Shown here in pieces: positions 53,369 through 64,000 of a stretch of 64,000 nt of DNA; the stretch's first letter is position 1; each line of letters opens with the position of its first letter. Both the position numbers and the translations under genes were made by a program. A model generated the notes under the pieces. It was given only the letters and a program-made list of their open reading frames with translations, did not search any database and had not been told where the DNA came from. This DNA is from Tilletia caries. Its lineage: Eukaryota > Basidiomycota > Exobasidiomycetes > Tilletiales > Tilletiaceae. The DNA lies in assembly GCA_032718865.1 (NCBI GenBank), contig JALUTQ010000007.1, positions 992,001 through 1,056,000 of the forward strand, written 5' to 3'.

Positions 53369-53965
53369 ATGATTTCGTCAGTCTGGTCCAAGCTCTTCCT
53401 CTTTCCTCTTCTCGCTTGCGCTGCGGTGGCCAGCCAGGACGACGAAACCTTCAAAGACATCTGCAACACGTCTGGTTTCCATTGCGTCAACATCCATCAG
53501 GACAACAGCTGGGTCTCCGGCACCTTCTACCACCTTTCGGGCTCATCCGCGTACGATACCTGGTCTACTGGTGTGTACCTTGCAGCAGCAGCCAGAATAT
53601 ATGACTCAATATACTGAACCACGTCGCTCCTCCCCTACCATGCTAATCTGAAGGTGACCAACTTACTTATCTGTACAAGGATGGCGCCAAAGTCTCAATG
53701 GAATTCCGCAACGCAACTCTGACGATCCATCTTGGTAAATATCGGTCGACGCTCAAGCTCGGTGGATTGCCAGGAGGAGGACCAATCGAGGCTCGCTTCG
53801 ATACTGGCACCAACGCTGTGGTGAGTCAAGAGTTCTTCATACTCCTTCCGCCCTTGAGCTGACCAGATTGCCTCATTCTCCCCCCGATACCCACAGTCGG
53901 AGTCTACGCCTTTCATCGTATCTCCTGCTGGACCGCACACCGTCTGGGTAAACGCTATGGTCTAG
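53369..53965 (+). CDS. Small secreted protein, family unknown (pair member 2)
   Basis: Exons are 53369-53570, 53654-53820 and 53897-53965, with intron phases 1 and 0, giving 145 residues. Signal peptide MISSVWSKLFLFPLLACAAVAS. The mature protein has two cysteines (CNTSGFHC) and beta-strand-like segments (SWVSGTFYHLSG, DQLTYLYKDGAKVSMEF, ATLTIHLGKYRSTLKL). The third exon is short. Gene structure and motif order match pair member 1, so they are probably diverged duplicates in head-to-head orientation. Function unknown; a secreted effector-like role is inference. Confidence 0.75.
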
Positions 53966-55387
53966 GGCGGCCGGCGAGGAGGGGATTCCAATGATGCCGG
54001 GCGGTCGGTCGAGGAGGCATAACACACAGTCCATCCGCTCATGTTACGGACTCACTAATGCCTCCTTCACATTTCTCGCATTGCCACCCAAGTATATCAC
54101 ACCACCATTCCACCAATCAATCCATCTACACGTTGTTCCGTAAGCCGTATGGCACACACCGTGCACGCGGTACACAGTTACGTTCTGAAACAAACAAACA
54201 AACTGGGTCGAAAAGTGACCTGGTGTTTGCAGACAGCAAGGCACTTTTTCTTCCTGCTTATTACACAACACACATCATTCATGGACACTGCGACCTCTTA
54301 ATCAAATGCATACGTACCCCTCCTTGGGAGGTGTAAACGAAGGGCGTGGTAAGAGCATGCTGTGATGGAGGAGAGGGAAGACCAAGGCGAGGGGAGCCGA
54401 GAGGTCGGTGATTTCGTTGTATGGTGGAGAGATTGCGAGAACCGTGATATGCATGAGCGCAAGTACAGGCAGGGGCGAGGGGCGAGGGCGAATGAGGGAG
54501 CCAGACGGAGAACAGAATTAGGGGACAGCAAGAGGGTCGGGCAGGGGGAGGAGACAGAAAGGCCGGTGCGATTGGTTGAGGGTCGATGGTTGGTTATGTT
54601 GCCTGTACTCTGTATGACAAGAATGACACTGTGAGCGTACGTTGAGAGGGAGTGATGGCGGTAGGATGGAGACGGCGTGCTGTGTCGATGAAGAGGGAGG
54701 AGCCGAGCGGAGCTGACGCACTGATGATGAAGAGAACCTACATTGTAGGAAGTGGACGTGTGAGAGAGAGGGAGAGGGAGAGACGAAGATATCCTCTGCG
54801 AGCGAGAGCTCACCTTTGTTCGCAGTCGTGCCAGATCGAGTCGTTCCCAGGGTGGCATTTACTGGCGAGTCTTGAGTTCAGGTGGAGCGTGATACCATCT
54901 TTGGGTAGACTGTAAAGGGAAGGACGTGGACACTGGGTTTTCAAGTTAGCTGCGCTTCTTCCAAAGTACGGTAATCAGGAAGGCGAAGGGCGAGAGGATA
55001 CTCATCTGTGCTTTCTGGTAATGTAGAAGCATCTGTGGGAGGAAAGGAAGTCTTATTCAGCAATATCTCGAGCGAATCTGAGTTGTATGCGGGCTTGCCA
55101 TTTGGGTGAGGATGGGGTAATCGGACTTACTCTGAGGATGACATGCCGCTTTGAAGGAGGGAGGGGAGAGGAAGGGGGGATATTCCATTAACCTGATCAG
55201 AAGCCAGGCACAGCCCCGTCGATCGAGCCGCAAGCGGCAAACGATTCACAGTTCGATGTAAGGCGACACAAGAGACCGAAGTCCCACGGGCCCATCACGA
55301 AGGTCTGTTGGGCTGTGCGCTGTGTATCATCGACTCAGGTTGGAACTCCAAAGCAGCGCTCTTGACGATGCCACTGCGGAGAGGGGC
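53966..55387. other. Intergenic, no gene supported
   Basis: A minus-strand Ser-rich frame at 54298-54858 runs over purine-rich simple sequence (gagagaggga near 54760) and looks accidental. Confidence 0.4.
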
Positions 55388-55482
55388 CATCCAACATCCA
55401 ACATCCAACATCCAACACTGTACCACACCACACCACACCCACACCACACCACACCACACCCACACCACACCACACCACACCC
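55388..55482. repeat. Simple repeats (catccaa)n and (accac/accacac)n
   Basis: Four copies of catccaa (55388-55416) are followed by accacaccac-type units (55422-55482). Immediately after, two related blocks of about 60 bp (about 55500-55560 and 55585-55645) share aggtccc, gtcttctc/gtctcccc and ggtggcata. Confidence 0.8.
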
Positions 55483-55941
55483 CAACGCATCGCACTATGG
55501 GACGACAGGTCCCTAGATCGTCTCCCCAGGTGGCATATCAGTACCGCGGTGCGGGGAGGGCGATCAACACAGCACCGAGTCGTACCGGGGGACAACAGGT
55601 CCCGAGGTCTTCTCTCCGGGGTGGCATAACAGCACCAGCGGCGAGGTGGTAAGTTGTCAGATCTGTAAAAGCACCGAATCCAAATACCTACATCTATCTC
55701 GAAGATAGCAATTTACCCAGAACCCCTTCTGTATTGGCGAGAGTGTAGGCCGATAGGAACCGAAGATGTTGTTGTCCGTCATCACGCTGCAAAGTCAGGA
55801 GGAAACATAGATGATGCGTCCGTGTCAGGGAATGGGTTTAGATGAGGCAGTAAGGGGAAAAAGAGGGGCAAACTCACTCGATTAGAATCGGTCTAGTAGG
55901 GGGAGAGTTTTCTTGAGAACTGCAACGAAGCCGTCGTTGAT

Positions 55942-57575
55942 TTAGGTTCGGGGCGCAGCCCGCCGAGTCGGGATCCGACTGACGCACTCAGTCGCAGGTT
56001 GGGGCGAAGCTCGCGCAGTCGGGATCCGGCTGACGCGCTCGAACGTCGTTGTCTTGCTGCTCCCAATCGACTTGATCTTGGAGGCGGCCGAAGACAAGGA
56101 CTTCCGCCCCATCGTCACCTTGCCGCTCCCAATCGAAGTCTTCTTGGAGTCGACCGAAGATGAGTTGATGAGCGTCTTCTTGGCGATACCAGTTGAAAAG
56201 GCCGGTCTCCGGCCCGAGGTGAAAGGACCCGTCACGGTGACGGTGGGAGCAAGGCTATCAGTAGACGTTGGTGGGGCGGAGCATTGAGGAGCAGGAGTGG
56301 GCCTTGTGTGCGTGCGAAGGCCGGCGTCAACGTCAGCGACTGGGGGGGCGTTTTTCGGGACTTCGACCTTCTCCCAGTCTGCGAGGACGTCGAAGTTGAG
56401 CAAGTCATCCAGCGAAGTTTCGAGCACGGGGACGGTGTCGTCGTTGTCGAGGAAGGCGTTGGCGAGCTCAGAGTCTCCGAGGTTGGGTCGGAAGGGCTGG
56501 GGCTTACGCGGGCTCCGTCGGACCGGGAGCCAACGAACGTTGTAGAAGTAAGGGTTACGGCCCATGGCCCGTCGCTTCTTGGTCTTAGGAGCTTGGAGGA
56601 AATCAGGTGAGGTCGATTTCGGCATGGCGTTGCAAGCGTCCGAGGCTGAGCACGAGTCGGTAGGGCTAGTGACGAGGAAAGAAGGAATGGGGCCATTCGG
56701 CCACGTCAATGGGACCTCCTTGGTGATGTGGACTTCGTCCTCCTCCTTGTCTGTGAGGAGGGACGATTCGACGGCAGAGTCGAGCGACGTGCGGACGAGC
56801 AGATCAGGGTTGTGGTTGGCGTCAACGATGTCTTTGAGGACCTTGACCTCCGCTTGGTCGGCGACGAGAGGGAAATCGCGAAGTGAGCGGAGCGAGGAGT
56901 TGATAATGAGTTCGTTCTTGTCCTCGGCGTGAGCAGGAGTCTTCTCTTGGTTGGCGACAAGGGCCTTGAGGAATGAGTCGAGGGCGATGCTCATGGCACA
57001 CGAGTCGGAGTCGTCGACAGAGTCGGAGTCGTCGTCGTCGGAGGAGGAGGAGTCGCTGCTCGCGATGCTTCGAACAGCGTCGCCGACGGCAGAGACAGCC
57101 ATGGCGATCTTCTCCTCTTCCGTGAGGATCATGGGGAGCGAGATGGCAATCTTCTCCTGGTCGGTGCGCATCATGGGGAGCGAGATGGCATCGTTGTCGA
57201 TGGCGATGAGGGAGGACTTGGACTCGTCATACCACTCCGACTGCTTCTTGGTGGCAGCATCGGCGGCAATAGGGTAGCGATCCTTCTCCGAATTGGCGAT
57301 AGACTCAATGGATTGGTCGGTGATACTGGTGGGGAGCATCAAGCGGATGAAGTAGCTCATAGTCAGTTCTCGCTGCTATGCTAAGTTGAGACGTGAGAGG
57401 GAAAGACTCACATGTTGTTGGCTTTGTTGCAGACATTGACGGTGGCCTGGACGGCGGCCAGGACAGTGGGCTGGCGAATGGACTTGTTAATGGTCTTGTT
57501 GGTGGTCTTGACCGCAGCCAGGACAGTGGGCTGGCGAATGGACTTGTTGTTGGACAGGTTTCGGAAGGTGGACAT
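55942..57575 (-). CDS. Unknown acidic, Ser-rich protein
   Basis: A main open frame (57360-55942) encodes 472 residues. It begins MSYFIRLMLPTSITDQ, contains two copies of an EKIAISLPM-type repeat, an Asp/Ser run (SDSSSSDDDDSDSVDDSDS), a central basic block (KTKKRRAMGRNPYFYNVRWLPVRRSPRKP) and two RIPT(A/R)RA(S/A)P repeats at the C-terminus. An upstream exon (57575-57412) encodes two copies of NKSIRQPTVLAAV and ends at a good donor. With the likely acceptor at 57381, the exon reads one base out of frame with the main ORF. Either the splice is different, a base is wrong, or translation starts at 57360. Phosphorylatable, possibly nuclear; no family recognised. Confidence 0.6.
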
Positions 57576-58428
57576 AATGATGGTAGTAGATGATGGGGTG
57601 TTGGGGTTGTTCGGGGTTTTATAATGCTGCTAAGCTGGGTAACGGGTAAGTTAGTTGTACGAGAGTACGGGGGGGGGAGAAAAAAAGAGGAAAGAGGAAA
57701 GGAATCGAAGGGTCAGGCCTGCTTTTAAGGGAGACGTTGGAGCGGGAGACTCCGGCAAGCCCTCGATGCCGAGCCCGATCTCTGGTGAGAAGCTGAGGAG
57801 ACATCAGAACAGAGTCAGCGCATTACAGAAGGGAATAAACAGCGTCAGCGGTTGTAGTGCATGATGCAGTCGTTACGATGCATCGAAGAATGCTGCGAGG
57901 AGGAATGTTTGTTAATTCTCGTCGACACTTGTGGTTGTCAGCCCGACAACGCGTCTGACCTTGCCAGCGGACTTGTCGACGAGGTGAAGCGGCGAAGAGC
58001 CCAAGGAACCGTCGCTCACACCAGCGCAGAAGAGAGAATGTCACGTCCCTGAGTCGCGAGTCGGCGATGCAGCTTTGTCCGTCATCTCGGCACCTTTGGA
58101 GGCGTAGGCAGTACAGGAAGAGGGGGTCCAGGTGGGACGACGATTGAAGTGACCCAACAGATGAAGAGCTTCTGTGACCTGTGTAGACAGCAACGAGAAG
58201 AATTGAGCTTTGAGTGTGATTGCGATGGACAAAGAACGATGGAGAATGGAGGTGATGAGAAAGAAGAACTGAACGCGAACCGGGCTGGAAGAACGGGTAA
58301 CGTTCCCAAACCCCTCCCTTTTCTGCTTTGCATAAAAAGCCCCTTGAACCGGCCTGGTATCGTGACGAAACAGGAGTCGGGACAGGTCACCGTCGTCCGA
58401 GTCCCCGTCTCGAGGACCTGATGATCCC
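57576..58428. other. Intergenic, no gene seen
   Basis: Contains the 5' flank of the unknown gene and the 3' flank of PTC1. Frames lack motifs. Confidence 0.4.
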
Positions 58429-60538
58429 TCACGTAGACGACGTTGCAGACTCGCCTTCCGCCGATGCCTTCTCCGCTGCTGGTGCTACATCTCCAGCTCC
58501 AGCACTAGCTCCAGCTACATCCCCAGCCGCAGCTCCAACTTCAACTCCAGCCGCAGCTTCCTGACCTTGGCCCTCTGTACCAGCACCAGCACCAACTTTG
58601 TCGCCGCCCCGAGCCGTAGTATCCACACTCACGTCGGCTGCATTCTCCCCCTTGACAGCAAAGCGAACGACCATGATGGAGACGTTGTCGGTCGAGAAGT
58701 TGTTCAATGCGTGCTTGAGGAGGACCTCAGCCGCTTCTTGTGGGTCTGTCACGTCTTTGATCAGATCCACCGCTTCTTGGTCCTCGGCTACGTCCCAAAG
58801 CTGAGGGGGAGGCGCAGAGTTGATGATAGAGGGCCCAGGTTAGTAACTTGAAGAGGTTGAAAACATCAGCGGTATGCTAAATTATGGAGCTACTCACCCC
58901 GTCACACGCCACGATGAGGAAAGTGTCGTCGGCCTCGAGGGTCGTTTCTGTCGTGTATGGTGCTCCGAGAACAAAGTCCTTCATGGAGGAGTCTCCGAGG
59001 GAACGTGTTACAGCAAGGACGCCTTAAGTAGCCGAGAGATAGAAAGAGGGCAGACCGTTTCAGCGTCCAAAACATCTAGATCGAGGCAAATACCAATTGT
59101 CTAAAAAGGAAGCACTCACCGTTGACTCGGTTGTTCATCACATAACCTCCTGCCCCCTGAATTCGCTCCGTCTCCTGTGGGTCGGAGCCCTTGTGATCAT
59201 ACGTCAGCCGGACGGCTTGACCAGCGCGAGAAAGCACAGCCCGTGCATCGCCGACATTGCCCGTATACAGGACTCGGCGAACGTTTTTACCCTCTACCTC
59301 CACAAGACCATCGTCCGAGGTGGTTGTCTGTGCGTTCGAATGAGATCTCGCTGGCGCCTCCGCACCTGCCGAGCCGGTCAGGGCCGACTCCTTCTCCTTC
59401 TTGCTCAACTGCTGAGATTGCGATTCAGACGAAGCGTCTGAGCCAGCGGGAAGGGGTGTGCTGGCAGCTGAAGGCGACTTGGACGAGCTGTGGCTTTTTC
59501 GCTTGTTCTTAGGCGGAGTAGCCGGGCCTCCGGCCGCAGCGTTACGTTCTCCCGAATACTGTCTGAGACGACGGGTGAAGCTGCTGAAAATTCCATCGCC
59601 ACTGCCGCTCTTCGTACGGCCGGCAGCATCAGCGTCGGAAGTTGGCGCATTCAGATGGATGATTTGACGTGTGGTGTCTTCATCTTCTCCTGCATTGGCG
59701 GCTGCAGCGCCGCCAAAGTGGCTGCTAGAGCCCATACGGACGCGGCGGGAAAAGTTCCCCGCTTCGGGTCCCTCGGCGCCGGAGGTATCTGACACTGCCG
59801 ATGCGATGGATGCATCGTGGGGGCTTGTGGGTCCGGCGTCGAGACTGGAGGGAACGACGCCACCGGTCTCTGGAGCGCCTGCTGGTTTTCCGTCGTCTGT
59901 CTCCAGTCTGAGGAAAGCTGTGACTGCAGTGCAACCGGACGAAGACGACTGCTGCTTAGACAGCTCGGCAAGACGACGATCTACGCGCTGGAAGGCCTTG
60001 TTGAGGACGTCTGGAATGGGTGCCGTCGGGTTCTCGACGACGGTGTCAAGCAAGTACTCGTGGAAATGTTTTCCACAGAATTCTGCAGCATGTTTGCCAG
60101 CATGACCATCAAAGACGGAGAAGAAGCCCTGACCACGGACGCCGCCAAAGTCGTAGATGAATGCGTGGGAGTCTTCCATGGTTCTGCGCCAGCGCTTGTT
60201 CCGATCTTCTGCAATCCCGACTCGGAATGGCAGTCGGCCGGAAGCTCCGGCAGCGGCACGAGACAGGCCGGAATGATGAGCTTGGGAAGGAGCTGTTGCG
60301 GCTGAGGGATGCTGGTTTACCGTCTGATGAGAGTAGAGGTCAGACATATTCAAAGAGATGGACGGGAACAGGACGAGAAGGGGAACTCACTCCGTGGGTA
60401 TTGGAGCCTTCCGCTGTGGTTGTGGCTTTCGCTTGGGCATTTAGATTGGGGTTGTCCCTGCAGCATCGAAGACAAAAGGAGTCAGCACTGGACTGTATGC
60501 GCTTTTTTGACACATCACACGCACCCATCTTGGCCCCT
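58429..60538 (-). CDS. PTC1: PP2C-type protein phosphatase, Ptc1-like, with large insertion
   Basis: Exons are 60538-60531, 60457-60391, 60323-59120, 59022-58898 and 58800-58429, giving 591 residues. Catalytic motifs: [103 protein letters not shown] and [11 protein letters not shown], so all metal-binding Asp residues are present. Ptc1 is about 280 residues; here about 190 Ser/Ala/Gly-rich residues are inserted between [11 protein letters not shown] and the YTGNVGD strand, and an Ala/Gly-rich tail follows the domain. Ptc1 dephosphorylates MAP kinases such as Hog1 in yeast; that target is inferred. The first exon codes only the start (MGA), its 8 bases placed from splice phase. Confidence 0.88.
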
Positions 60539-61118
60539 GCGAAGGTCTGAAAAGGAAGAAAAAAAGCGCGCAGCGATCAGCGCTGCGTTATTCAGAATAC
60601 CAGCGTGGGAGAGCGCGAGACTGACCTCTCATTGTCCAGCTTCGTGGGCGAATGGTTGCTTATTGGCGACGTGGCTCGTTTCGGGTATGGGGCTGTTGCT
60701 TGCGGAGCGCGGCCGACTTATGTATGTTTTATACCAGCTGGAAGCACGCGCGTGACCTTCAGACTCTCTCTGTGTTCGTAGCGGGCTTGATATGCTCAGC
60801 AGTCAGCGCGTCGTCGTCGATGTCGTTGTCCTCCGCGTTGTATACTCGGTGAGGCCCGCGCGTATGCATGAGGATGAGGATGAGGAGGAGGCTGTGTGGT
60901 ACATACGTCATGCCAGACCCCGCTGAGACTCTCACAGACTCTCACAGACTTGCCACGTGCGTCAAAAGGCTCCGAGTAAGTCCCCATCATCCCACTCACT
61001 CCCTGCGGGGAAATGAGGCACGAGCGAGCTTGATGGCGACGACACCGACACCGACGGCGACAGCGACAGCGACAGCATCGACGCAAGGAAAGGACGCACG
61101 TGACTTACTTACCCATCA
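60539..61118. promoter_or_regulatory. Divergent intergenic region, PTC1 and BAR-like gene
   Basis: The two genes point away from each other across 580 bases. It contains a short cgacaccgacaccgacggcg-type repeat (about 61037-61070). No specific sites are identified. Confidence 0.45.
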
Positions 61119-63839
61119 ATGCTGAAGCTGCGCCAGTGGACGTCCTCCTCCAAGAAGGACGCTGATCCTGCAGCAGCCTCCGTCGCCTCCACCACCTCCA
61201 GCTCGGTGGCCTCAACCCCAGCAGAGTCTGGCTCGCCCTCCCTGTCCTCAGCGACCGGAGCGCACGTGGGCTCCATCCTCTCGACGACCTCGCTGTCTTC
61301 CCACCACACCAAGAATGCCCTCTCGCTCGAGGGCTCCGACGTCCAGTCCTCCGCAGGCTCGGTGATTTCGTCCCAGAAGTCCCCGGAGGATGCCGAGACG
61401 GACCCGGACGTGCTCCTCGAGCGCGAAATCGAAAAGCGCAGGACCGGAAACGCAAGGATGAACGGCGCTGTCGAAGCGCTGTGGTCCAATCTCAGCAAGA
61501 AGAAGGCGCTGCCCTTCGACATGTCCAATGCCCAGCTGGCTGCCGTCCTCGCCAAGCTCAAGGAGGAAGAGGAGGAGGAAGAAGACGGACGCGCCAACGG
61601 TAGCGGAACACCCTCCGGTAAGAACAAATCAGGAGGCCTCGCTTCTGCCTTGGCAGATCTCCTTCCGGGCGGTGGCGGAAAGGACAAGGACAAGGAAAAG
61701 CCGGACTCTAAAATGGTACCCATCAACGCCCTCGGAATAGCAATGACGTCCTACTCGGAGCTCCTGGCCGCCAGCACAGCCGATACGAACTCGGCTCTGC
61801 CTTCCGCATCCAACACGTTGGCTCTCAGCTCCTCGCTCGGTCTGCTCGGACGCGCATACATGCAGATCGCCCAGCTCCAAACCACCTTCGCCTCCGATAT
61901 GAAATCCGTCCTGCTCACCCGCATTGCCCGTTCCCACGTGCAGCTCGACGCATATGCCGGCGCTCGCAAACGCGCCGATGCAGCTCGATCTCGCTTCGAC
62001 GCCGCACGCTCCAAGGCACAGAAGAGCAAGCGCGAGAAGCGCGAGTTGGAAGACGAGCTTCGCATTGCGTCGGCTGCGTATGACGATGCCGTCAGCGAAT
62101 TGGAGATGCGTGCAGAGGCTGTTCTCTACACGTCCGAGGCCGAAGATCTGAGCGCACTGACCGACTACCTCCATTCTCATCTCGACTATCTCCACCAGTC
62201 CGTCGAATGTCTCGAGCGCGTCAAAGACAAGTGGTCGCACGTGGATGACCGCGCACTCAACCGAGGCATCAATGCGGGCACTCTCATGTCCAGCCTCCAT
62301 TCCTCCAACATCGAGCGGCCACGCTCACGTACAACCTCTCTGAACAGTAATGGCAACAACACCGTCCGGCCTCGCAAAGCGGGAAATCGACCTGGAACAG
62401 CCGGCAGCATCAGCGCTGCCGTCACCGCAGGGGCAGGTCGATTCGGCTTCCCCTCTCGCGCTCGTTCTGGTGCGGGTACTCCTGTCAAAGGTCAGACGGA
62501 AAACGGGGACGACAGTGTTGACGACGATCGCTCCGGCTCCGTGCTGAGCGATGATGAAGGCGGCGATGCTATGTCGCCGAAGAAGAAGGGCTCGTCGGTA
62601 TCAGGCAGAACCAGAAGGAAGAGCTCTGGTTCGACCACGCGACCAGCCTTCAACCGAAGCTTGAGTCGGCTCGGTCTCTTCGGCGGCGGCAAGAAGGACG
62701 ACGCACCCTCGGTCGCTGAGAGCAAGGACAGCGGAGAGGGCGACAAGGCCAAGTCGTCCAGCTCTCCTGAAAAGGAGAAAGTCGACGAGCGGCCCGGTAC
62801 AATCTCGCGGGGCTGGTCAGACACGTTCAAGACGAAGACGTGGAAGCGGGAGAAGGATCGGGACACGGGCGGCTTTGCGAACATCGAAGGGGGTGCTGGT
62901 CTTCATGAGCAACGCTTTGATGAGGACGAAGAGCGTCGTAGAGCGGACTTGCTCAGTGGCGTCTCTATCGGTGGCGATGACGCTGTGGAGAAAGTCCCTC
63001 GCCTGCCCAAGAGGCCCACTGAGGCCCGCCGTCCGTTGAGCACGGACAGTTACAACGCGGCGGATCAAAGCGGCTCCGGTCCTACGAATCTGACTGCGTG
63101 GGAGATGTTCAAGCAGGCTGCTACTGGCGGACGCAAGAATGAACACGGCGAATTCGAGGATAATGCGGAACTTGAGCGTATCGAACGACGGCAGAGCAGT
63201 GCGACGACGGATATCTTCCAGGACGGGAGCGCGGTTGCGAGTCCACTTGGACATTCACCCTTCCCGTCGGAGGGGATGGATCTGAATGCGGGGCTGCGGT
63301 CGCCAGGTGCAGACGACCGAATGCTTGCGTTCAACATCACTGGTCTGAGCGCACACTCTGCTGGCGAAGAGGCGGGCGCTGGGCTGCCGCCGTCAAGTCC
63401 GGCAGAGGTCAGAACCAGTGCCAGCGACAGCGATCCTCCCGGCGCTGGGGATACGATCGGCCGCAGTGCCTTCCGCTCGCTTTCAAGCTCTCACTTCGCG
63501 CCTGTCGATCAGCAAGACACTGGCGCCAGTGGTATCACTGACCATGCCTACGACGGAGCGGACGGCGATGAAGACGCTGAGGAGGAGCGGGCGGTGTTGA
63601 CTTTGAACGGGGCGTCGACGCAGAAGCAAAGGTACCGGTCGGGTGGGATGCTTTCTCGCATGACCAGCGGCGGCGTCGGTGGAGGTGGTGGTAGTGGTGG
63701 AAGCGTCTCGGGAGTGGGGCCAAATGGAACGATCACGGGTGGACGCGGGGCGATGCCGCCGCCTCCGATCCCTTCGGGCTCGATGTTCCTCAAGAATCGC
63801 GCGCCTCCGCCACCACCGCCCAGTCGCGGGAACAAGTGA
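61119..63839 (+). CDS. BAR-like coiled-coil protein with Ser/Pro-rich tail
   Basis: A single uninterrupted frame encodes 906 residues from the ATG at 61119. Residues about 95-385 are helical and resemble a fungal BAR-type domain (LLEREIEKRRTGNARMNGAV; LGLLGRAYMQIAQLQTTFAS; a long coiled coil RKRADAARSRFDAARSKAQK and RELEDELRIASAAYDDAVSE; then LTDYLHSHLDYLHQSVECLE). BAR domains bind and bend membranes, often at endocytic sites. The remainder is low-complexity Ser/Gly/Asp sequence with basic patches and ends in proline runs (MPPPPIPSGSMF and APPPPPPSR), likely SH3 or profilin ligands. No intron is needed, unlike most genes in the window. Assignment to the BAR superfamily is by pattern only. Confidence 0.72.
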   Translation: MLKLRQWTSSSKKDADPAAASVASTTSSSVASTPAESGSPSLSSATGAHVGSILSTTSLSSHHTKNALSLEGSDVQSSAGSVISSQKSPEDAETDPDVLLEREIEKRRTGNARMNGAVEALWSNLSKKKALPFDMSNAQLAAVLAKLKEEEEEEEDGRANGSGTPSGKNKSGGLASALADLLPGGGGKDKDKEKPDSKMVPINALGIAMTSYSELLAASTADTNSALPSASNTLALSSSLGLLGRAYMQIAQLQTTFASDMKSVLLTRIARSHVQLDAYAGARKRADAARSRFDAARSKAQKSKREKRELEDELRIASAAYDDAVSELEMRAEAVLYTSEAEDLSALTDYLHSHLDYLHQSVECLERVKDKWSHVDDRALNRGINAGTLMSSLHSSNIERPRSRTTSLNSNGNNTVRPRKAGNRPGTAGSISAAVTAGAGRFGFPSRARSGAGTPVKGQTENGDDSVDDDRSGSVLSDDEGGDAMSPKKKGSSVSGRTRRKSSGSTTRPAFNRSLSRLGLFGGGKKDDAPSVAESKDSGEGDKAKSSSSPEKEKVDERPGTISRGWSDTFKTKTWKREKDRDTGGFANIEGGAGLHEQRFDEDEERRRADLLSGVSIGGDDAVEKVPRLPKRPTEARRPLSTDSYNAADQSGSGPTNLTAWEMFKQAATGGRKNEHGEFEDNAELERIERRQSSATTDIFQDGSAVASPLGHSPFPSEGMDLNAGLRSPGADDRMLAFNITGLSAHSAGEEAGAGLPPSSPAEVRTSASDSDPPGAGDTIGRSAFRSLSSSHFAPVDQQDTGASGITDHAYDGADGDEDAEEERAVLTLNGASTQKQRYRSGGMLSRMTSGGVGGGGGSGGSVSGVGPNGTITGGRGAMPPPPIPSGSMFLKNRAPPPPPPSRGNK

Positions 63840-64000
63840 AGTCGCGGTCATCAACGATTTGGCAAGACACAAACAATTTCTGGTCGGCGACGGATACATA
63901 GGAGTCTGCCGATCTTTCAGTCCTTCTTTTCACACCCTACAAACTCTTTCCAGGCTCGGCACAAACACGTAATCCGCTCCAGCTTGCCCTTCTGCTTTTT
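63840..64000. other. 3' flank of the BAR-like gene
   Basis: No further gene is visible before the window ends. Confidence 0.5.

Noticed and set aside
54298..54858. 186-codon Ser-rich minus-strand frame
   Set aside because: Arises over purine-rich simple sequence; no signal peptide, domain or splice site.

Overview
The window looks like nuclear DNA of a basidiomycete fungus. Genes carry many short spliceosomal introns of about 50-100 bases with GTGAGT-type donors, and intergenic spaces are short and pyrimidine-rich. The protein set is fungal: squalene epoxidase, Kre9/Knh1-type wall protein, EGCrP-type GH5 glycosidase, Ssf1 and Ptc1. The mobile elements are also fungal types: a LINE, a MULE, Tc1/mariner and a Crypton-related tyrosine recombinase. 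A smut-like or other plant-associated lineage is possible, but I cannot place it further from sequence alone.

Layout. 1-5.0 kb: a MULE-type transposase gene with a C-terminal frame break, then a CAG-rich locus with splice signals. 6.6-9.6 kb: two ordinary genes, a secreted Kre9/Knh1-like protein and a lysophospholipid (probably lysophosphatidylinositol) acyltransferase. 10.2-14.8 kb and 31.6-33.2 kb: three paralogous genes for about 507-residue, seven-membrane-segment proteins of unknown family, each with one intron at the same place and with mosaic identity that suggests gene conversion. 15.6-20.0 kb: a two-ORF LINE. 20.3-24.5 kb: a composite element bounded by inverted arrays of a roughly 22-bp repeat and holding two nested insertions, a 557-bp MITE with a 9-bp target duplication and an intact Tc1 element. 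25.7-28.7 kb: a Crypton-type tyrosine recombinase/GCR1_C gene broken by one frameshift.

29.6-45.5 kb is mainly a graveyard. It holds decayed pieces of malate dehydrogenase, a methyltransferase, ATP synthase alpha and fatty acid synthase beta, plus a damaged EGCrP-like glycosidase, short inverted-repeat elements, and two copies of a three-hairpin structured repeat whose stems covary.

45.7-64 kb returns to ordinary genes: ERG1 and SSF1 (divergent), a 12-cysteine small secreted protein, a divergent pair of small secreted proteins with matching intron phases, an unknown acidic/Ser-rich protein, a Ptc1-like PP2C phosphatase with a large insertion, and a BAR-like coiled-coil protein. Several frame breaks fall in or near C or G homopolymers. 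Some 'pseudogene' calls could therefore be assembly errors, and each such case is marked.
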